Shown: positions 26,384 through 34,712 of the stretch, in pieces | Layout: every line of letters starts with the position of its first letter | Position numbering within the stretch: the first letter of the stretch is position 1 | DNA from: Brevundimonas alba | GTDB taxonomy: Bacteria; Pseudomonadota; Alphaproteobacteria; Caulobacterales; Caulobacteraceae | Length of the DNA: 64,000 nucleotides | NCBI RefSeq assembly: GCF_011927945.1 | Contig: NZ_JAATJM010000001.1 | Location: 1,807,501-1,871,500, forward strand | Direction of reading: 5' to 3' | Position numbers and translations under genes: made by a program | Notes under the pieces: model-generated | What the model was told of the DNA's origin: nothing | The model's database searches: none | The model's input: only the letters and a program-made list of their open reading frames with translations

Positions 26384-28807
26384 ATGGGCGCCCACCAACC
26401 GCCAGCTTCGCGCAACGCGCCGCAGGGTCTGAACCTCGACAGTCCCTTCGAGCGGCTGACTGCGCTTGCCTGCGCGATGTTCGACACACCCCACGCGATG
26501 GTCGGGCTGATAGAGCGGGACCGCACCCTCTTCAGGGCCAATGTAGGCATCGACCAAACCGAGATGCGGCGCGACCTGAGCGTAACGCAACTGATGGTCG
26601 CCATGGGTCCGGACGCCGTCTGGGTCGTCGAGGATTCGCGTGAGGATGACCGGGTTCGGGACCATCCGATGGTGGTGGGTGAGCCTGGGCTGCGGTTCTT
26701 CGCCGGGGCGACGGTGAGCGACGCCAGTGGCAAGGCAGTCGGCGCGATCGGTGTCATGGATGTTGAGCCGCGCGCCGGCACGACTGAGGCGGAAATCGCC
26801 AATCTGAGAATTCTGGCCCGTATGGCGGGTGACATCGTCGATCAGGCGGAACTGGCGCATCGCCAGTCCGAACAGCTGAAGCTGCTGCGCCTCACGGAGG
26901 ATCTCGCGGGTGTTGGACAATGGCGGCTGGACGCAGAGACGCTGAGGTCCACCTGGTCGGATCAGGTTTACCGCATCTACGGCGTGACGCGGGATACGTT
27001 TGACCCGTGCCTCTCCGACTCCCTGTCGTTCTACCATCTGGACGACCGGGAGATGATCCGCAGCGGCGTGCTGCGCGGACTGGAGACCGGAGAGGGATTT
27101 CGGGTCCGGGCGCGGCTGATACGCGCTGACGGCGAGGAGCGACTGGTCGAGGCGCAGGCGGACACCGAGCGACATCCGGACGGGCGGGTGGCGACGATGT
27201 TCGGCGTGTTCCAGGACGTGACCGATCAGGAGCAGGCGATCCAGAAGGTCACGGACAGCGAGCGGCGCTACCGTCTGCTGGCGTCGCGGGTGACGGACAT
27301 CATCATCACCTACGGCGTGGACGGGTTGGTGACCTATGTGTCGCCCTCGGTCGAGGCCGTGAGCGGCTACAAGCCGGAGGAACTGGTCGGGAAGCCGGTG
27401 ACGGACCTGATCCACCCGGATGACATTCCGGCGCTGACGGAAAGCTTCCGCGAGTTCGTCAAATCGCCGCCGGAGTGGTCACAGCGCGGGGTCACGTACC
27501 GGGGGCTTCCGCGAGACGGGGAAACCCGATGGTTCGAGGCGAGGACCTCGATCATCAGGGATGAGACCGGGCGGGCCATCGAATTCCAGGATCTCGTCCG
27601 CGACGTCACCGACACCAAACGGCTGGAGCAGGAGCTGACCGAGGCCCGGGACAGAGCCGAGGCGGCGGCGCAGACCAAGTCGGAGTTTCTGGCCAATATG
27701 AGCCACGAACTGCGGACGCCGCTGACGAGTGTCATCGGATTCTCGGGCCTGTTGCAGCAGAGCGCGGCGTTGCCGGATGCGGAGCGCCGCTATGCCGACC
27801 GCATCGCGACCGCCAGCGAGGCGCTGCTGGGGGTGATCAATGACATCCTCGACTACTCCAAACTGGAAGCGGACGCCGTGTCGCTCGAGCCGCGCCCCTT
27901 CGATCCCGCGGCCATGGTCAGGGCCGCAGCGGCGATGGTCGAGGGACAGTGCGAGACGCGTGGCCTGGCGCTGACGGTTTCGATCAGTCCTGACATGCCG
28001 GTCCTGCTGACGGGGGATGAGGGCCGCATACGGCAGGTGGTGCTGAACTTCCTCGCCAATGCGGCCAAGTTCACGGCCAAGGGCGACATACGTCTGGAGG
28101 CCGGCTGGGCGAAGGGCCGGTTGCGGGTGGCGGTCAGCGACACCGGCATCGGGGTCTCGACCGACAAGATCGAAGCGCTTTTCGAACGGTTCAGCCAGGC
28201 CGACACATCGACCACGCGGGTCTATGGAGGGACCGGACTGGGGCTGTCGATCTCCCGTCGACTGGTCGAGAAGATGGACGGCACGATCGGCGCGGAGAGC
28301 CGGCCCGGCGAGGGCTCGACCTTCTGGTTCGAGGTTCCGCTGAGCATCGCCAAGGCCGCTGACGCCAACACTCCGGCTTCCGAGAGCCCATCACCTCGTG
28401 GTCTGCGCATCCTGATGGCTGACGACGCTTCGGCCAACCGGGAACTGGTCACGGCGATCCTGAGCGGAATGGGCGTCGCGCTGGAAACGGTCACCAACGG
28501 CGCGCAGGCCGTGGAGGCGGCGCGGGGCGGCGCCTACGACCTGATCCTGATGGACGTGCATATGCCTGTGATGGACGGCCTTGACGCCACGCGGGCGATC
28601 CGGAGCCTCGGAGGCGCCGTCGGCAGAACTCCGATCATCGCCCTGACGGCGAACGTGCAGCCGGAACAGGCGGAGCGGTGCCGTCAGGCGGGAATGGACG
28701 CTCACGTCGGAAAGCCGGTGCAGGTCGCCGAACTGCTGCAGGTGATCGCCGACCAGCTGGCCGGGCGCGCCGGAGACCTGAATGGGCCGAGATCCGTGCG
28801 GGCGTGA
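26384..28807 (+). CDS. hybrid sensor histidine kinase (GAF-PAS-PAS-HisKA-HATPase-REC)
   Basis: An 807-residue cytoplasmic hybrid kinase. A GAF domain spans about residues 15-160, two PAS domains about 175-285 and 295-412. HisKA has His441 in MSHELRTPLTSV, the ATPase has N-box NFLANAAKF and G-boxes SDTGIG and GGTGLGLSI. A receiver at 674-790 carries Asp724 in LILMDVHMPVMDG. No membrane helix, so it should sense an intracellular or diffusible signal. It lies directly upstream of the GTA portal gene, where a terminase gene would normally be. Confidence 0.93.
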   Translation: MGAHQPPASRNAPQGLNLDSPFERLTALACAMFDTPHAMVGLIERDRTLFRANVGIDQTEMRRDLSVTQLMVAMGPDAVWVVEDSREDDRVRDHPMVVGEPGLRFFAGATVSDASGKAVGAIGVMDVEPRAGTTEAEIANLRILARMAGDIVDQAELAHRQSEQLKLLRLTEDLAGVGQWRLDAETLRSTWSDQVYRIYGVTRDTFDPCLSDSLSFYHLDDREMIRSGVLRGLETGEGFRVRARLIRADGEERLVEAQADTERHPDGRVATMFGVFQDVTDQEQAIQKVTDSERRYRLLASRVTDIIITYGVDGLVTYVSPSVEAVSGYKPEELVGKPVTDLIHPDDIPALTESFREFVKSPPEWSQRGVTYRGLPRDGETRWFEARTSIIRDETGRAIEFQDLVRDVTDTKRLEQELTEARDRAEAAAQTKSEFLANMSHELRTPLTSVIGFSGLLQQSAALPDAERRYADRIATASEALLGVINDILDYSKLEADAVSLEPRPFDPAAMVRAAAAMVEGQCETRGLALTVSISPDMPVLLTGDEGRIRQVVLNFLANAAKFTAKGDIRLEAGWAKGRLRVAVSDTGIGVSTDKIEALFERFSQADTSTTRVYGGTGLGLSISRRLVEKMDGTIGAESRPGEGSTFWFEVPLSIAKAADANTPASESPSPRGLRILMADDASANRELVTAILSGMGVALETVTNGAQAVEAARGGAYDLILMDVHMPVMDGLDATRAIRSLGGAVGRTPIIALTANVQPEQAERCRQAGMDAHVGKPVQVAELLQVIADQLAGRAGDLNGPRSVRA

Positions 28808-29032
28808 CGCTGTGCTTACAATTCGGGAATCTATAGTCGGATAGTGGAGAAAGATTCCAGCGATTCCAGTGGCTTGACGAATTCTCGACGCGACTTTCCA
28901 TCCGGATAGCGCTGCCGATGTATGATGTGGCCAGCTCGGAAATCCAAGTGAAGGCCCCGCCAAAGCGGTCGACATCCCTGATCCGGACGTGACCTGACCG
29001 GCGCGGCGCGCCCTCCCAATCCGGAGATCATC
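28808..29032 (+). promoter_or_regulatory. upstream region of the GTA cluster with three GANTC sites
   Basis: No gene is seen in these 225 bases. Three CcrM-type GANTC sites lie within 40 bases (28827, 28853, 28862), two of them inside an inverted repeat GGAATCT/AGATTCC at 28826-28858. A TATGAT hexamer at 28921 and a TTGACG at 28874 are possible promoter parts but are not correctly spaced. GGAG lies six bases before the portal ATG. Confidence 0.5.
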
Positions 29033-30193
29033 ATGTTGAACTGGCGGCGACCCTTCGGGGGGCGACGGAGCGTTGTCGCGCCCGAAATCAAGGACAGCCG
29101 GGCCGGACCGCTGATCGCGCTGACCAGCGCCGGTCGCCCCCGCTGGACGCCGAGGGACTATGCAAGCCTGGCGGTGGAAGGCTTCGCTCGTAACGCGGTG
29201 GCCTATCGCTGCGTCCGGATGGTGGCCGAGGCGGCGGCGTCGACTCCGCTGGCCGTGTTCGTGGACGGCGCGAGGCAAGAAGACCACCCACTGGCGAAGC
29301 TGCTGGCGCAGCCGAACCCGGAGCAGTCAGGGACCGAATGGCTGGAGACGCTGTACGGGGGACTGCAGACGGCGGGAAACGCCTACGCCGAGGCCGTGGG
29401 CGACGAGACGCCGGCGGAGCTTTGGACGCTTCGGCCCGATCGGGTGAAGGTGACGCCGGGCCGGACGGGATGGGTCGAGGCCTACGAATATTCGGTCGAC
29501 GGGCGGTCGATCCGGATCGGGCGGCAGGCCGACGGCTGGATGCCCGTCATGCACCTGAAGCTGTTTCATCCGACGGACGACCACTACGGCTTTTCGCCGC
29601 TGGAAGCGGCAGCCACCGCGATCGACGTACACAACGCCTCGGGCGCCTGGAACAAGGCGCTGCTGGACAACGCAGCCCGGCCGAGTGGAGCGCTAGTTTA
29701 CGGCTCCAGAGACGGCGAGCGGCTGACGGGCGAGCAGTTCGAGGCCCTGCGCTCGCAGATCAACGAGAGCCACGCCGGGACGATGAACGCCGGGCGTCCG
29801 ATGATCCTGGAAGGCGGGCTGGACTGGAAGCCGATGAGCTGGACGCCGGCGGACATGGACTTCATCGCCGGCAAGCACGCGGCGGCGCGGGAGATCGCTC
29901 TGGCGTTCGGGGTGGCACCGCAGCTGCTGGGCATCCCGGGAGACGCGACCTATTCCAACTACCGCGAGGCCAACGCCGCCTTCTGGCGAGGGACGGTCGC
30001 GCCGCTGGTGCGCAAGACGGCAGCGGCTCTCACAGGATGGCTGGGGGGCCGGTTCGGCGGCGCGAGGATCGAAGCCGATCTGGACGGCGTGCCGGGGCTG
30101 CAGCCGGAGAGAGACGCCCTGTGGGCCCGGCTCGAGGCGGCCAGCTTCCTGACAGACGATGAACGGCGGCGAATGGCGGGAGTCGGCGCGTGA
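29033..30193 (+). CDS. GTA portal protein, HK97 family (RcGTA g3 type)
   Basis: A 386-residue phage portal protein forming the DNA entry ring of the capsid. Family segments include AVAYRCVRMVAEAAASTPL, the LWTLRPDRVKV stretch, GFSPLEAAATAIDVHNASG and EIALAFGVAPQLLGIPGDATYSNYREA. It is the first gene of the GTA cluster in this window; the terminase large subunit that normally precedes it was not found. GGAG ribosome site. Reading frame intact. Confidence 0.92.
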   Translation: MLNWRRPFGGRRSVVAPEIKDSRAGPLIALTSAGRPRWTPRDYASLAVEGFARNAVAYRCVRMVAEAAASTPLAVFVDGARQEDHPLAKLLAQPNPEQSGTEWLETLYGGLQTAGNAYAEAVGDETPAELWTLRPDRVKVTPGRTGWVEAYEYSVDGRSIRIGRQADGWMPVMHLKLFHPTDDHYGFSPLEAAATAIDVHNASGAWNKALLDNAARPSGALVYGSRDGERLTGEQFEALRSQINESHAGTMNAGRPMILEGGLDWKPMSWTPADMDFIAGKHAAAREIALAFGVAPQLLGIPGDATYSNYREANAAFWRGTVAPLVRKTAAALTGWLGGRFGGARIEADLDGVPGLQPERDALWARLEAASFLTDDERRRMAGVGA

Positions 30194-30417
30194 TGGACAT
30201 GCGGAAGATACCCGTGGCGGTCATCGCGGCGCTGGCGGTGCAGACGGCAGGGGCACTGGTGTGGGCGGGGGGCGCGGCGGCGCGGATCGCGACTCTGGAG
30301 GACCGGGTCGGGGAGCATCGGCAGGTCGCTGAACGGCTGGCGCGGCTGGAGGAGCAGAGCAAGGCCACGCGCGCCGCGGTCGAGCGGATCGAAACGCGTC
30401 TGGAGCGGGCGGAATGA
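30193..30417 (+). CDS. small membrane-anchored coiled-coil protein (g3.5-like)
   Basis: A 74-residue protein with one N-terminal hydrophobic helix (IPVAVIAALAVQTAGALVWA) and a charged helical tail (LEDRVGEHRQVAERLARLEE). It starts at an ATG overlapping the portal stop by one base; a GTG one codon upstream is also possible. GTA clusters of alphaproteobacteria usually carry a small open reading frame here. Function unknown. Confidence 0.7.
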   Translation: MDMRKIPVAVIAALAVQTAGALVWAGGAAARIATLEDRVGEHRQVAERLARLEEQSKATRAAVERIETRLERAE

Positions 30418-30920
30418 GCGCCCCGGCGGCGGCTCACGCGCCTTGGATGACTGTCGCGCCGGAGGGCCTGCGGATCGAGGGTTACGCCTCCCTCTGGGGC
30501 GTGGCCGATCTGAACGGGGACGTCGTCGCAAGGGGTGCGTTCGGCGCGAGCCTGGCGGCGACGGGCGGGGGCGGCGTACGGATGCTCCACCAGCATGAAA
30601 GCCGGTCTCCGGTCGGCGTATGGGACGAGATGGTCGAGGACGAGCGGGGGCTGCGCGTACGCGGGCGGATCATGGACTGGTCGGCCGAGGCGCGGTTCGC
30701 CCAGGCTTTGTCTAGAGCCGGCGCGCTCGACGGGCTGTCGATCGGCTTCCGCAGTCAAAGGGCGCGCCGGGACGGACGACTGAGAGTCCTCGTCGAGGTC
30801 GACTTGTGGGAGGTGTCGCTCGTGACGTTTCCGATGTTGCCGGCAGCCAGGTTCGGCCTTCAGACGCCGACTTCGCCGCCTTACGCCTTTAGGGGCTCTG
30901 GCGGGCCGGAAGGCGGCTGA
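30414..30920 (+). CDS. GTA prohead protease, HK97 U35 family (g4 type)
   Basis: A 168-residue protease. The typical features are IEGYASLWGVADLNGDVV, MLHQHESRSPVG with the catalytic His, GLSIGFR with the catalytic Ser, and WEVSLVTFPMLPAARF. It matures the capsid by cleaving the scaffold domain of the capsid protein. Its last 11 codons (LQTPTSPPYAFRGSGGPEGG region) overlap an antisense lipoprotein gene by 32 bases, and the tail may have been replaced when that gene arrived. Confidence 0.88.
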   Translation: MSAPAAAHAPWMTVAPEGLRIEGYASLWGVADLNGDVVARGAFGASLAATGGGGVRMLHQHESRSPVGVWDEMVEDERGLRVRGRIMDWSAEARFAQALSRAGALDGLSIGFRSQRARRDGRLRVLVEVDLWEVSLVTFPMLPAARFGLQTPTSPPYAFRGSGGPEGG

Positions 30921-31287
30921 TCTCGCTCTGCGGCACGACGCGGGCGACCTGCACATTGCAGGTCCTGAGGATCGCCGCGTGACTGCGGAGGTCCAGATGG
31001 GCCGGATCGCCGAGACAGATATCTGAGCCGGCCAGGCCGACGGCGCGCACCACCACCTCCGCACGGTCGGGCGTACTCAGGCAGGCCGCTTCGCCAGTCA
31101 GCAGAAGAGCCTCCCCGCTGCGCACCCTGACGTAGGCGCCGTCCGACGGCTGCAGCTTGATGAGGCGCGCTTCGGCGGGCGTGAAGCAGCGGCGGGCCGT
31201 TCCTTGTCCGTCGGCGGCGCCGTCGGTCGCCATGGGCGCGCAGCCGGTGACGATCAGAACCGTGGCGAGTGTTCCAACCAGACGCAT
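30889..31287 (-). CDS. DUF6491-like lipoprotein inserted in the GTA cluster
   Basis: A 132-residue lipoprotein (signal VGTLATVLIVTGC, lipobox Cys about residue 16). The mature part has the CFTPAEARLIKLQPSDGAYVRVRSGEALLL and ARVVPQSEISRLPARQ segments, which I associate with the DUF6491 family of Caulobacterales and Xanthomonadales; the assignment is from memory of the pattern. Start at 31287 with AAGGA eight bases upstream. It is opposite in direction to every other gene of the GTA cluster. Confidence 0.72.
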   Translation of the reverse strand: MRLVGTLATVLIVTGCAPMATDGAADGQGTARRCFTPAEARLIKLQPSDGAYVRVRSGEALLLTGEAACLSTPDRAEVVVRAVGLAGSDICLGDPAHLDLRSHAAILRTCNVQVARVVPQSEISRLPARQSP

Positions 31288-31483
31288 AACGGAGTTCCTT
31301 TCAGCAAAGCCCCTGTGAACAGACAGGAGCGCCGATGGTTCGGCCGAGTCCAGCACCGATTTCGCCGCCACCGCAGACCGCGGAGCGACTGAGCGGCCGG
31401 GCTCCTGACCAAGCGGCATTTCCAAGGGGCGTCCGCGCCTCGATCCCAACCGCATCCCGCGGTTTCTGAAAACCGGAGACACC

Positions 31484-32736
31484 ATGAAAGAGACCAAGAC
31501 GGCCTCGGGCACCCCCGAGGCGCGCGCCGCCATGCATGAAATGATGGCGGCGTTCGAGGCGTTCAAAGGGGCGAACGACGCCCGGCTGGACGAAATCGAG
31601 CGCAAGGCCTCGGCCGATACGCTGCTGGAGGAGAAGGTCGCCCGTATCGATCAGGCTGTCAGCAGCGCCCAGGCGCGGCTGGACCGCGTGGTGAGCGAAG
31701 GGCGGCGGCCCAGCATCGGAGGCGAGGCTGCCGGTCTTTCAGTCGGCTTGCGCTCGCTCTCGCGGTCGCATGGCGAGGAGACGAAGTCCGCTTTCGACGG
31801 CTACCTCAAGACGGGCCAGTCATTCGGCCTCGAGCTCAAGGCGGGACTTTCGACTGCCTCGAACTCGGCCGGCTATGTGGTGCCGGAGCAGACCGAACGC
31901 GCCATCGAGCGCCGGCTGATGGCCGGCTCGCCCATGCGCGAGATCGCCAGCGTCCGTACCGTGGGAGCCGGCGTGTTCAGAAAGCCGGTCTCAACCGCGG
32001 GCCTGGCGGCCGGCTGGGTCGCCGAGACGGCGGCGCGGCCGGAAACGGATCCGGCGACCCTGGCCTTGCTGGAGTTCCCGTCGGCCGATCTCTACGCCAG
32101 CCCGGCGGCCACGCAGAGCCTGCTGGACGACGCCCTGATCGACCTGGACGAGTGGCTGGCCTCGGAAGTCGAGGACGCCTTCGCCGCGCAGGAAACCAGC
32201 GCGTTCGTGAACGGCGACGGCGTCAACAAGCCCAAGGGCTTCCTGAGCTACGAGATCGTCGCCGAGGCGAGCCACGACTGGGGGAAGATCGGCTACGTCG
32301 CGTCAGGCGCGGCCGGGGCGTTCTCGGGAACCAGTCCGACAGACCGGCTGATCGACCTCGTCTACGCTCCCAAGGCGCGATACCGCCGAATGGCCGCTTC
32401 GTCATGAACCGCAGGACCGTTTCGGCGGTGCGCAAATTCAAGGACAGCGACGGCGCCTACATCTGGCAGCCGGCGCAGCGGCCGGGGGAAACCGCCAGCC
32501 TGCTCGGCTATGCGGTGACCGAGATCGAGACCATGCCGGACGTGGCGGCCAATACGGCGGCGATCGCCTTCGGCGACTTCCAGCGGGGCTATCTGATCGT
32601 TGATCGCGCGGGCGTGCGGGTGCTGCGGGATCCGTATTCCGCCAAGCCCTATGTGCTGTTCTACACCACCAAGCGCGTCGGCGGCGGGGTGCAGAATTTC
32701 GACGCCATCAAGGTGATGAAGTTCGCCGTGAGCTGA
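31484..32736 (+). pseudogene. GTA major capsid protein, HK97 fold (g5 type), frameshifted
   Basis: Residues 1-100 are the helical scaffold domain removed by the protease. The capsid core follows in frame to YAPKARYR at 32386, and the frame then stops at 32405-32407 after a few unrelated residues. In the -1 frame the sequence continues smoothly from NGRFVMNRRTVSAVRKFKD to the normal C-terminus FDAIKVMKFAVS at 32736. The simplest reading is one missing base near 32386-32388. Restored, it would be 417 residues, normal for the family. No slippery heptamer is visible. A sequencing error remains possible. Confidence 0.88.
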
Positions 32737-32754
32737 TCCCGGCTGAGAGAGGGG

Positions 32755-32783
32755 GACAGGCGGCGAGTACGCCGCCGCCTGTC
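32755..32783. other. strong hairpin between capsid and connector genes
   Basis: GACAGGCGGCG, loop AGTACGC, CGCCGCCTGTC is a perfect 11-bp stem without a T tract, 19 bases after the capsid stop. It could act as an mRNA 3'-stabiliser or partial terminator to raise capsid output over the downstream genes. Confidence 0.55.
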
Positions 32784-32875
32784 TCGCGCCCCGACCAGAT
32801 CGGCTTTGGCCGAACAGGAGACAGGCGGGCTGGAACGCTCGTCTCCCCCACCGCCACCAGAATTGCGAGGTTCCG

Positions 32876-33142
32876 ATGACCGCACCCGTCTCGCTGGCGG
32901 AAGCGAAGCTGTTTCTGCGCGTCGAGCACGACGCGGAGGACGCACTGATACAAGCCCTGATCGATGCGGCCCGAGCTCGGGTCGAGGGCGATGTGGGCCT
33001 GTCGCTCACTTCCATCTCGCCCGCTCCGTTGCGGCTGGGAATCCTGTTGCTCGCCCTGCGCGCCTACGAGCGTGACGACCGGGAAATGTCGATCCAGCCT
33101 GTCGAGGCCTGGATTGCACCTTATCGCATGGTGCGGCTGTGA
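32876..33142 (+). CDS. GTA head-tail connector, gp6-like
   Basis: An 88-residue helical protein beginning VSLAEAKLFLRVEHDAEDALIQALIDAARARVE, the pattern of phage gp6-like head-tail connectors (DNA packaging chaperones). It would form a ring below the portal. Its reading frame is intact and its end overlaps the next gene by four bases. It is shorter than the RcGTA protein as I recall it. Confidence 0.8.
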   Translation: MTAPVSLAEAKLFLRVEHDAEDALIQALIDAARARVEGDVGLSLTSISPAPLRLGILLLALRAYERDDREMSIQPVEAWIAPYRMVRL

Positions 33143-33432
33143 GACTCCTCGCCGGGCTGTTCGAGGGCGTGGAGAGCGAAACGCCCTACGGCGGACGGGC
33201 AGTCAGCTGGAACGCCCTCGGATCCGTCTGGCTGAAGCCCGGGCCCCGGCACCGGCGCGAAAAAAGCGAGCCGGGGGGCGCCCGAACCAGCGAGACGATG
33301 GCGGCGGAAGCGCGCGCAGACCCGCGCCTGACCGAGGATCGAGTGCTCAGGTTCGGCGGAGCCGACTGGCGCATCCGGTCGGCCGAAACCGTGGGCGGCA
33401 TCGCCATTCTGACCCTGGAGCGAACGACATGA
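33139..33432 (+). CDS. GTA head-tail adaptor protein (g7-like)
   Basis: A 97-residue protein with the beta-rich pattern of phage head closure / head-tail joining proteins: an opening RLLAGLFEGVESETPYGGRAVSWNALGSVW and a closing DRVLRFGGADWRIRSAETVGGIAILTLER. It sits between the connector and the DUF3168 gene in the usual GTA order, with four-base overlaps on both sides. Structural role inferred from family and order. Confidence 0.82.
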   Translation: MRLLAGLFEGVESETPYGGRAVSWNALGSVWLKPGPRHRREKSEPGGARTSETMAAEARADPRLTEDRVLRFGGADWRIRSAETVGGIAILTLERTT

Positions 33433-33833
33433 GCCACGAACTGGCCCTGCAAAAGGCCCTGATCGCGCATCTGGCCGGCGATGCCGGTGTGTGCGCCGTG
33501 CTTGGAGAGCCCCCGCGCATCTGGGATGCAGCGCCGGCCAGACCGGAGTTCCCCCACCTGCTGATCGGCCGGTCGGAAAGCCGTCCGGTCGGGGCCGACG
33601 GCGGCGGGGTGGAGCATGCGCTGACCCTGACCGCCGTCTCCCGATTTCGCGGCAGCGAGGAAGCGAAGGCGGTGCTGGCGGTGCTGCGATCGAGACTGAC
33701 AGACGCGTCTCTGGCGGCGGACGGCGTGCGGACGGTGAGCCTGAGGCTGACCTTCGCGGACGTCTATTCCGCAGCCGATGGATTGAGAACATTCGCGGTG
33801 CTGCGTGTGCGCGCCGTCACCGAGGAGGACTGA
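33429..33833 (+). CDS. GTA tail terminator, DUF3168 (g8 type)
   Basis: A 134-residue DUF3168 protein. It opens with ELALQKALIAHLAGDAGVCAVLG and contains FPHLLIGRSESRPVGADGGG and HALTLTAVSRFRGSEEAKAVL, typical for tail completion proteins that cap the tail tube at the head side. ATG at 33429 overlaps the adaptor stop (ATGA). Intact. Confidence 0.87.
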   Translation: MSHELALQKALIAHLAGDAGVCAVLGEPPRIWDAAPARPEFPHLLIGRSESRPVGADGGGVEHALTLTAVSRFRGSEEAKAVLAVLRSRLTDASLAADGVRTVSLRLTFADVYSAADGLRTFAVLRVRAVTEED

Positions 33834-33835
33834 CG

Positions 33836-34246
33836 ATGACGGCGCAGCGCGGCAAGGATATCCTGCTGAAGATCGAGGGGGCTCCCGGCGTATTCACGAC
33901 CGTGGCGGGCCTGAGGGCGCGGACGCTGTCGCTGAACGCGCGGACCGTCGACGCCACGGACGGAGACAGCGCAGGCCGGTGGCGCGAACTGCTGAACGGC
34001 GCCGGCGTGAAGTCGGCGGCCGTGGCCGGGCAGGGTATTTTTCGGGATGCGGCGTCGGATGCGCTGATCCGGGAGGCCTTCTTCGACCAGACCGCCCGGA
34101 TGTGGCGGCTGATCGTTCCGGATTTCGGCACGCTCGAAGGGCCGTTTCTGATCGCCGCGCTGGAATACGCCGGCGAGCATGAGGGGGAGGCGACGTTCGC
34201 CATCAGTCTGGCGAGCGCGGGCGAAGTCACCTTCGGCGCCGCCTGA
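33836..34246 (+). CDS. GTA major tail (tube) protein, TP901-1 type (g9)
   Basis: A 136-residue tail tube subunit: QRGKDILLKIEGAPGVFTTVAGLRARTLSLNARTVDATDGDS followed by WRELLNGAGVKSAAVAGQGIF, the standard opening of TP901-1-like tube proteins, and a C-terminal EGEATFAISLASAGEVTF. GAGGAGG lies seven bases upstream of the ATG, the strongest ribosome site of the tail genes, fitting a highly expressed repeat subunit. Confidence 0.9.
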   Translation: MTAQRGKDILLKIEGAPGVFTTVAGLRARTLSLNARTVDATDGDSAGRWRELLNGAGVKSAAVAGQGIFRDAASDALIREAFFDQTARMWRLIVPDFGTLEGPFLIAALEYAGEHEGEATFAISLASAGEVTFGAA

Positions 34247-34539
34247 TGGCGACCAACGGGATGCGAGGCGAAGTCCTCATGAGCCTCGCCGGAGCCGAGC
34301 GGCGCCTGTGCCTGACGCTCGGCGCGCTGGCGGAAATAGAGACAGCGCTGGGCTGCGACGGTCTCGCTTCTTTGGCGGAACGAATGCGGTCCTTGTCCGC
34401 GGTGGATCTGACCGTGGTTCTGGCCGCGCTGCTGAGAGGCGGCGGTGAAGAGGTCCTCGCGTCGGGTCTGGCCCAGGCGCCGGTCGATGCGCGCGAGGCG
34501 GCGGAGGCGGTGGCCAGGGCCTTCGCGGCGGCGGCATGA
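34246..34539 (+). CDS. GTA tail assembly chaperone (g10 type)
   Basis: A 97-residue protein of the 'gene transfer agent family protein' group: RLCLTLGALAEIETALGCDGLASLAERM and a helical C-terminus rich in Ala and Glu. The ATG overlaps the tail tube stop by one base and its end overlaps the next short gene by four. Proteins at this position act as tail assembly chaperones coating the tape measure; the role is by analogy. Confidence 0.82.
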   Translation: MATNGMRGEVLMSLAGAERRLCLTLGALAEIETALGCDGLASLAERMRSLSAVDLTVVLAALLRGGGEEVLASGLAQAPVDAREAAEAVARAFAAAA

Positions 34540-34712
34540 AAACGCCTTGGGGCGAGATGCTGCGGATCGCCGCCAGGCTGGGGGTCGCGCCGGGGGACTT
34601 CTGGCGCCTGTCGCTGACCGAATGGCGGATGCTGACGGAAAACCCGCCTTCGGCCTTGCCGATGTCGCGGGACCAATTCGAGCAAATGGCGGAGGCGTGG
34701 CCCGATGACTGA
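34536..34712 (+). CDS. short GTA tail assembly protein (g10.1 / DUF2376 type)
   Basis: A 58-residue protein: PWGEMLRIAARLGVAPGDFW, then RLSLTEWRMLTEN and a closing QMAEAWPDD. The tryptophan-rich pattern matches the Rcc01693/DUF2376 family that follows g10 in GTA clusters. It overlaps g10 by four bases and the tape measure gene by eight, so all three are translationally coupled. Its small size makes it easy to miss in automatic annotation. Confidence 0.82.
   Translation: MKTPWGEMLRIAARLGVAPGDFWRLSLTEWRMLTENPPSALPMSRDQFEQMAEAWPDD

Noticed and set aside
32381-32407. Programmed -1 frameshift in the capsid gene
   Set aside because: No XXXYYYZ slippery heptamer or following structure was seen at the break, and capsid genes of this family are not known to be shifted.
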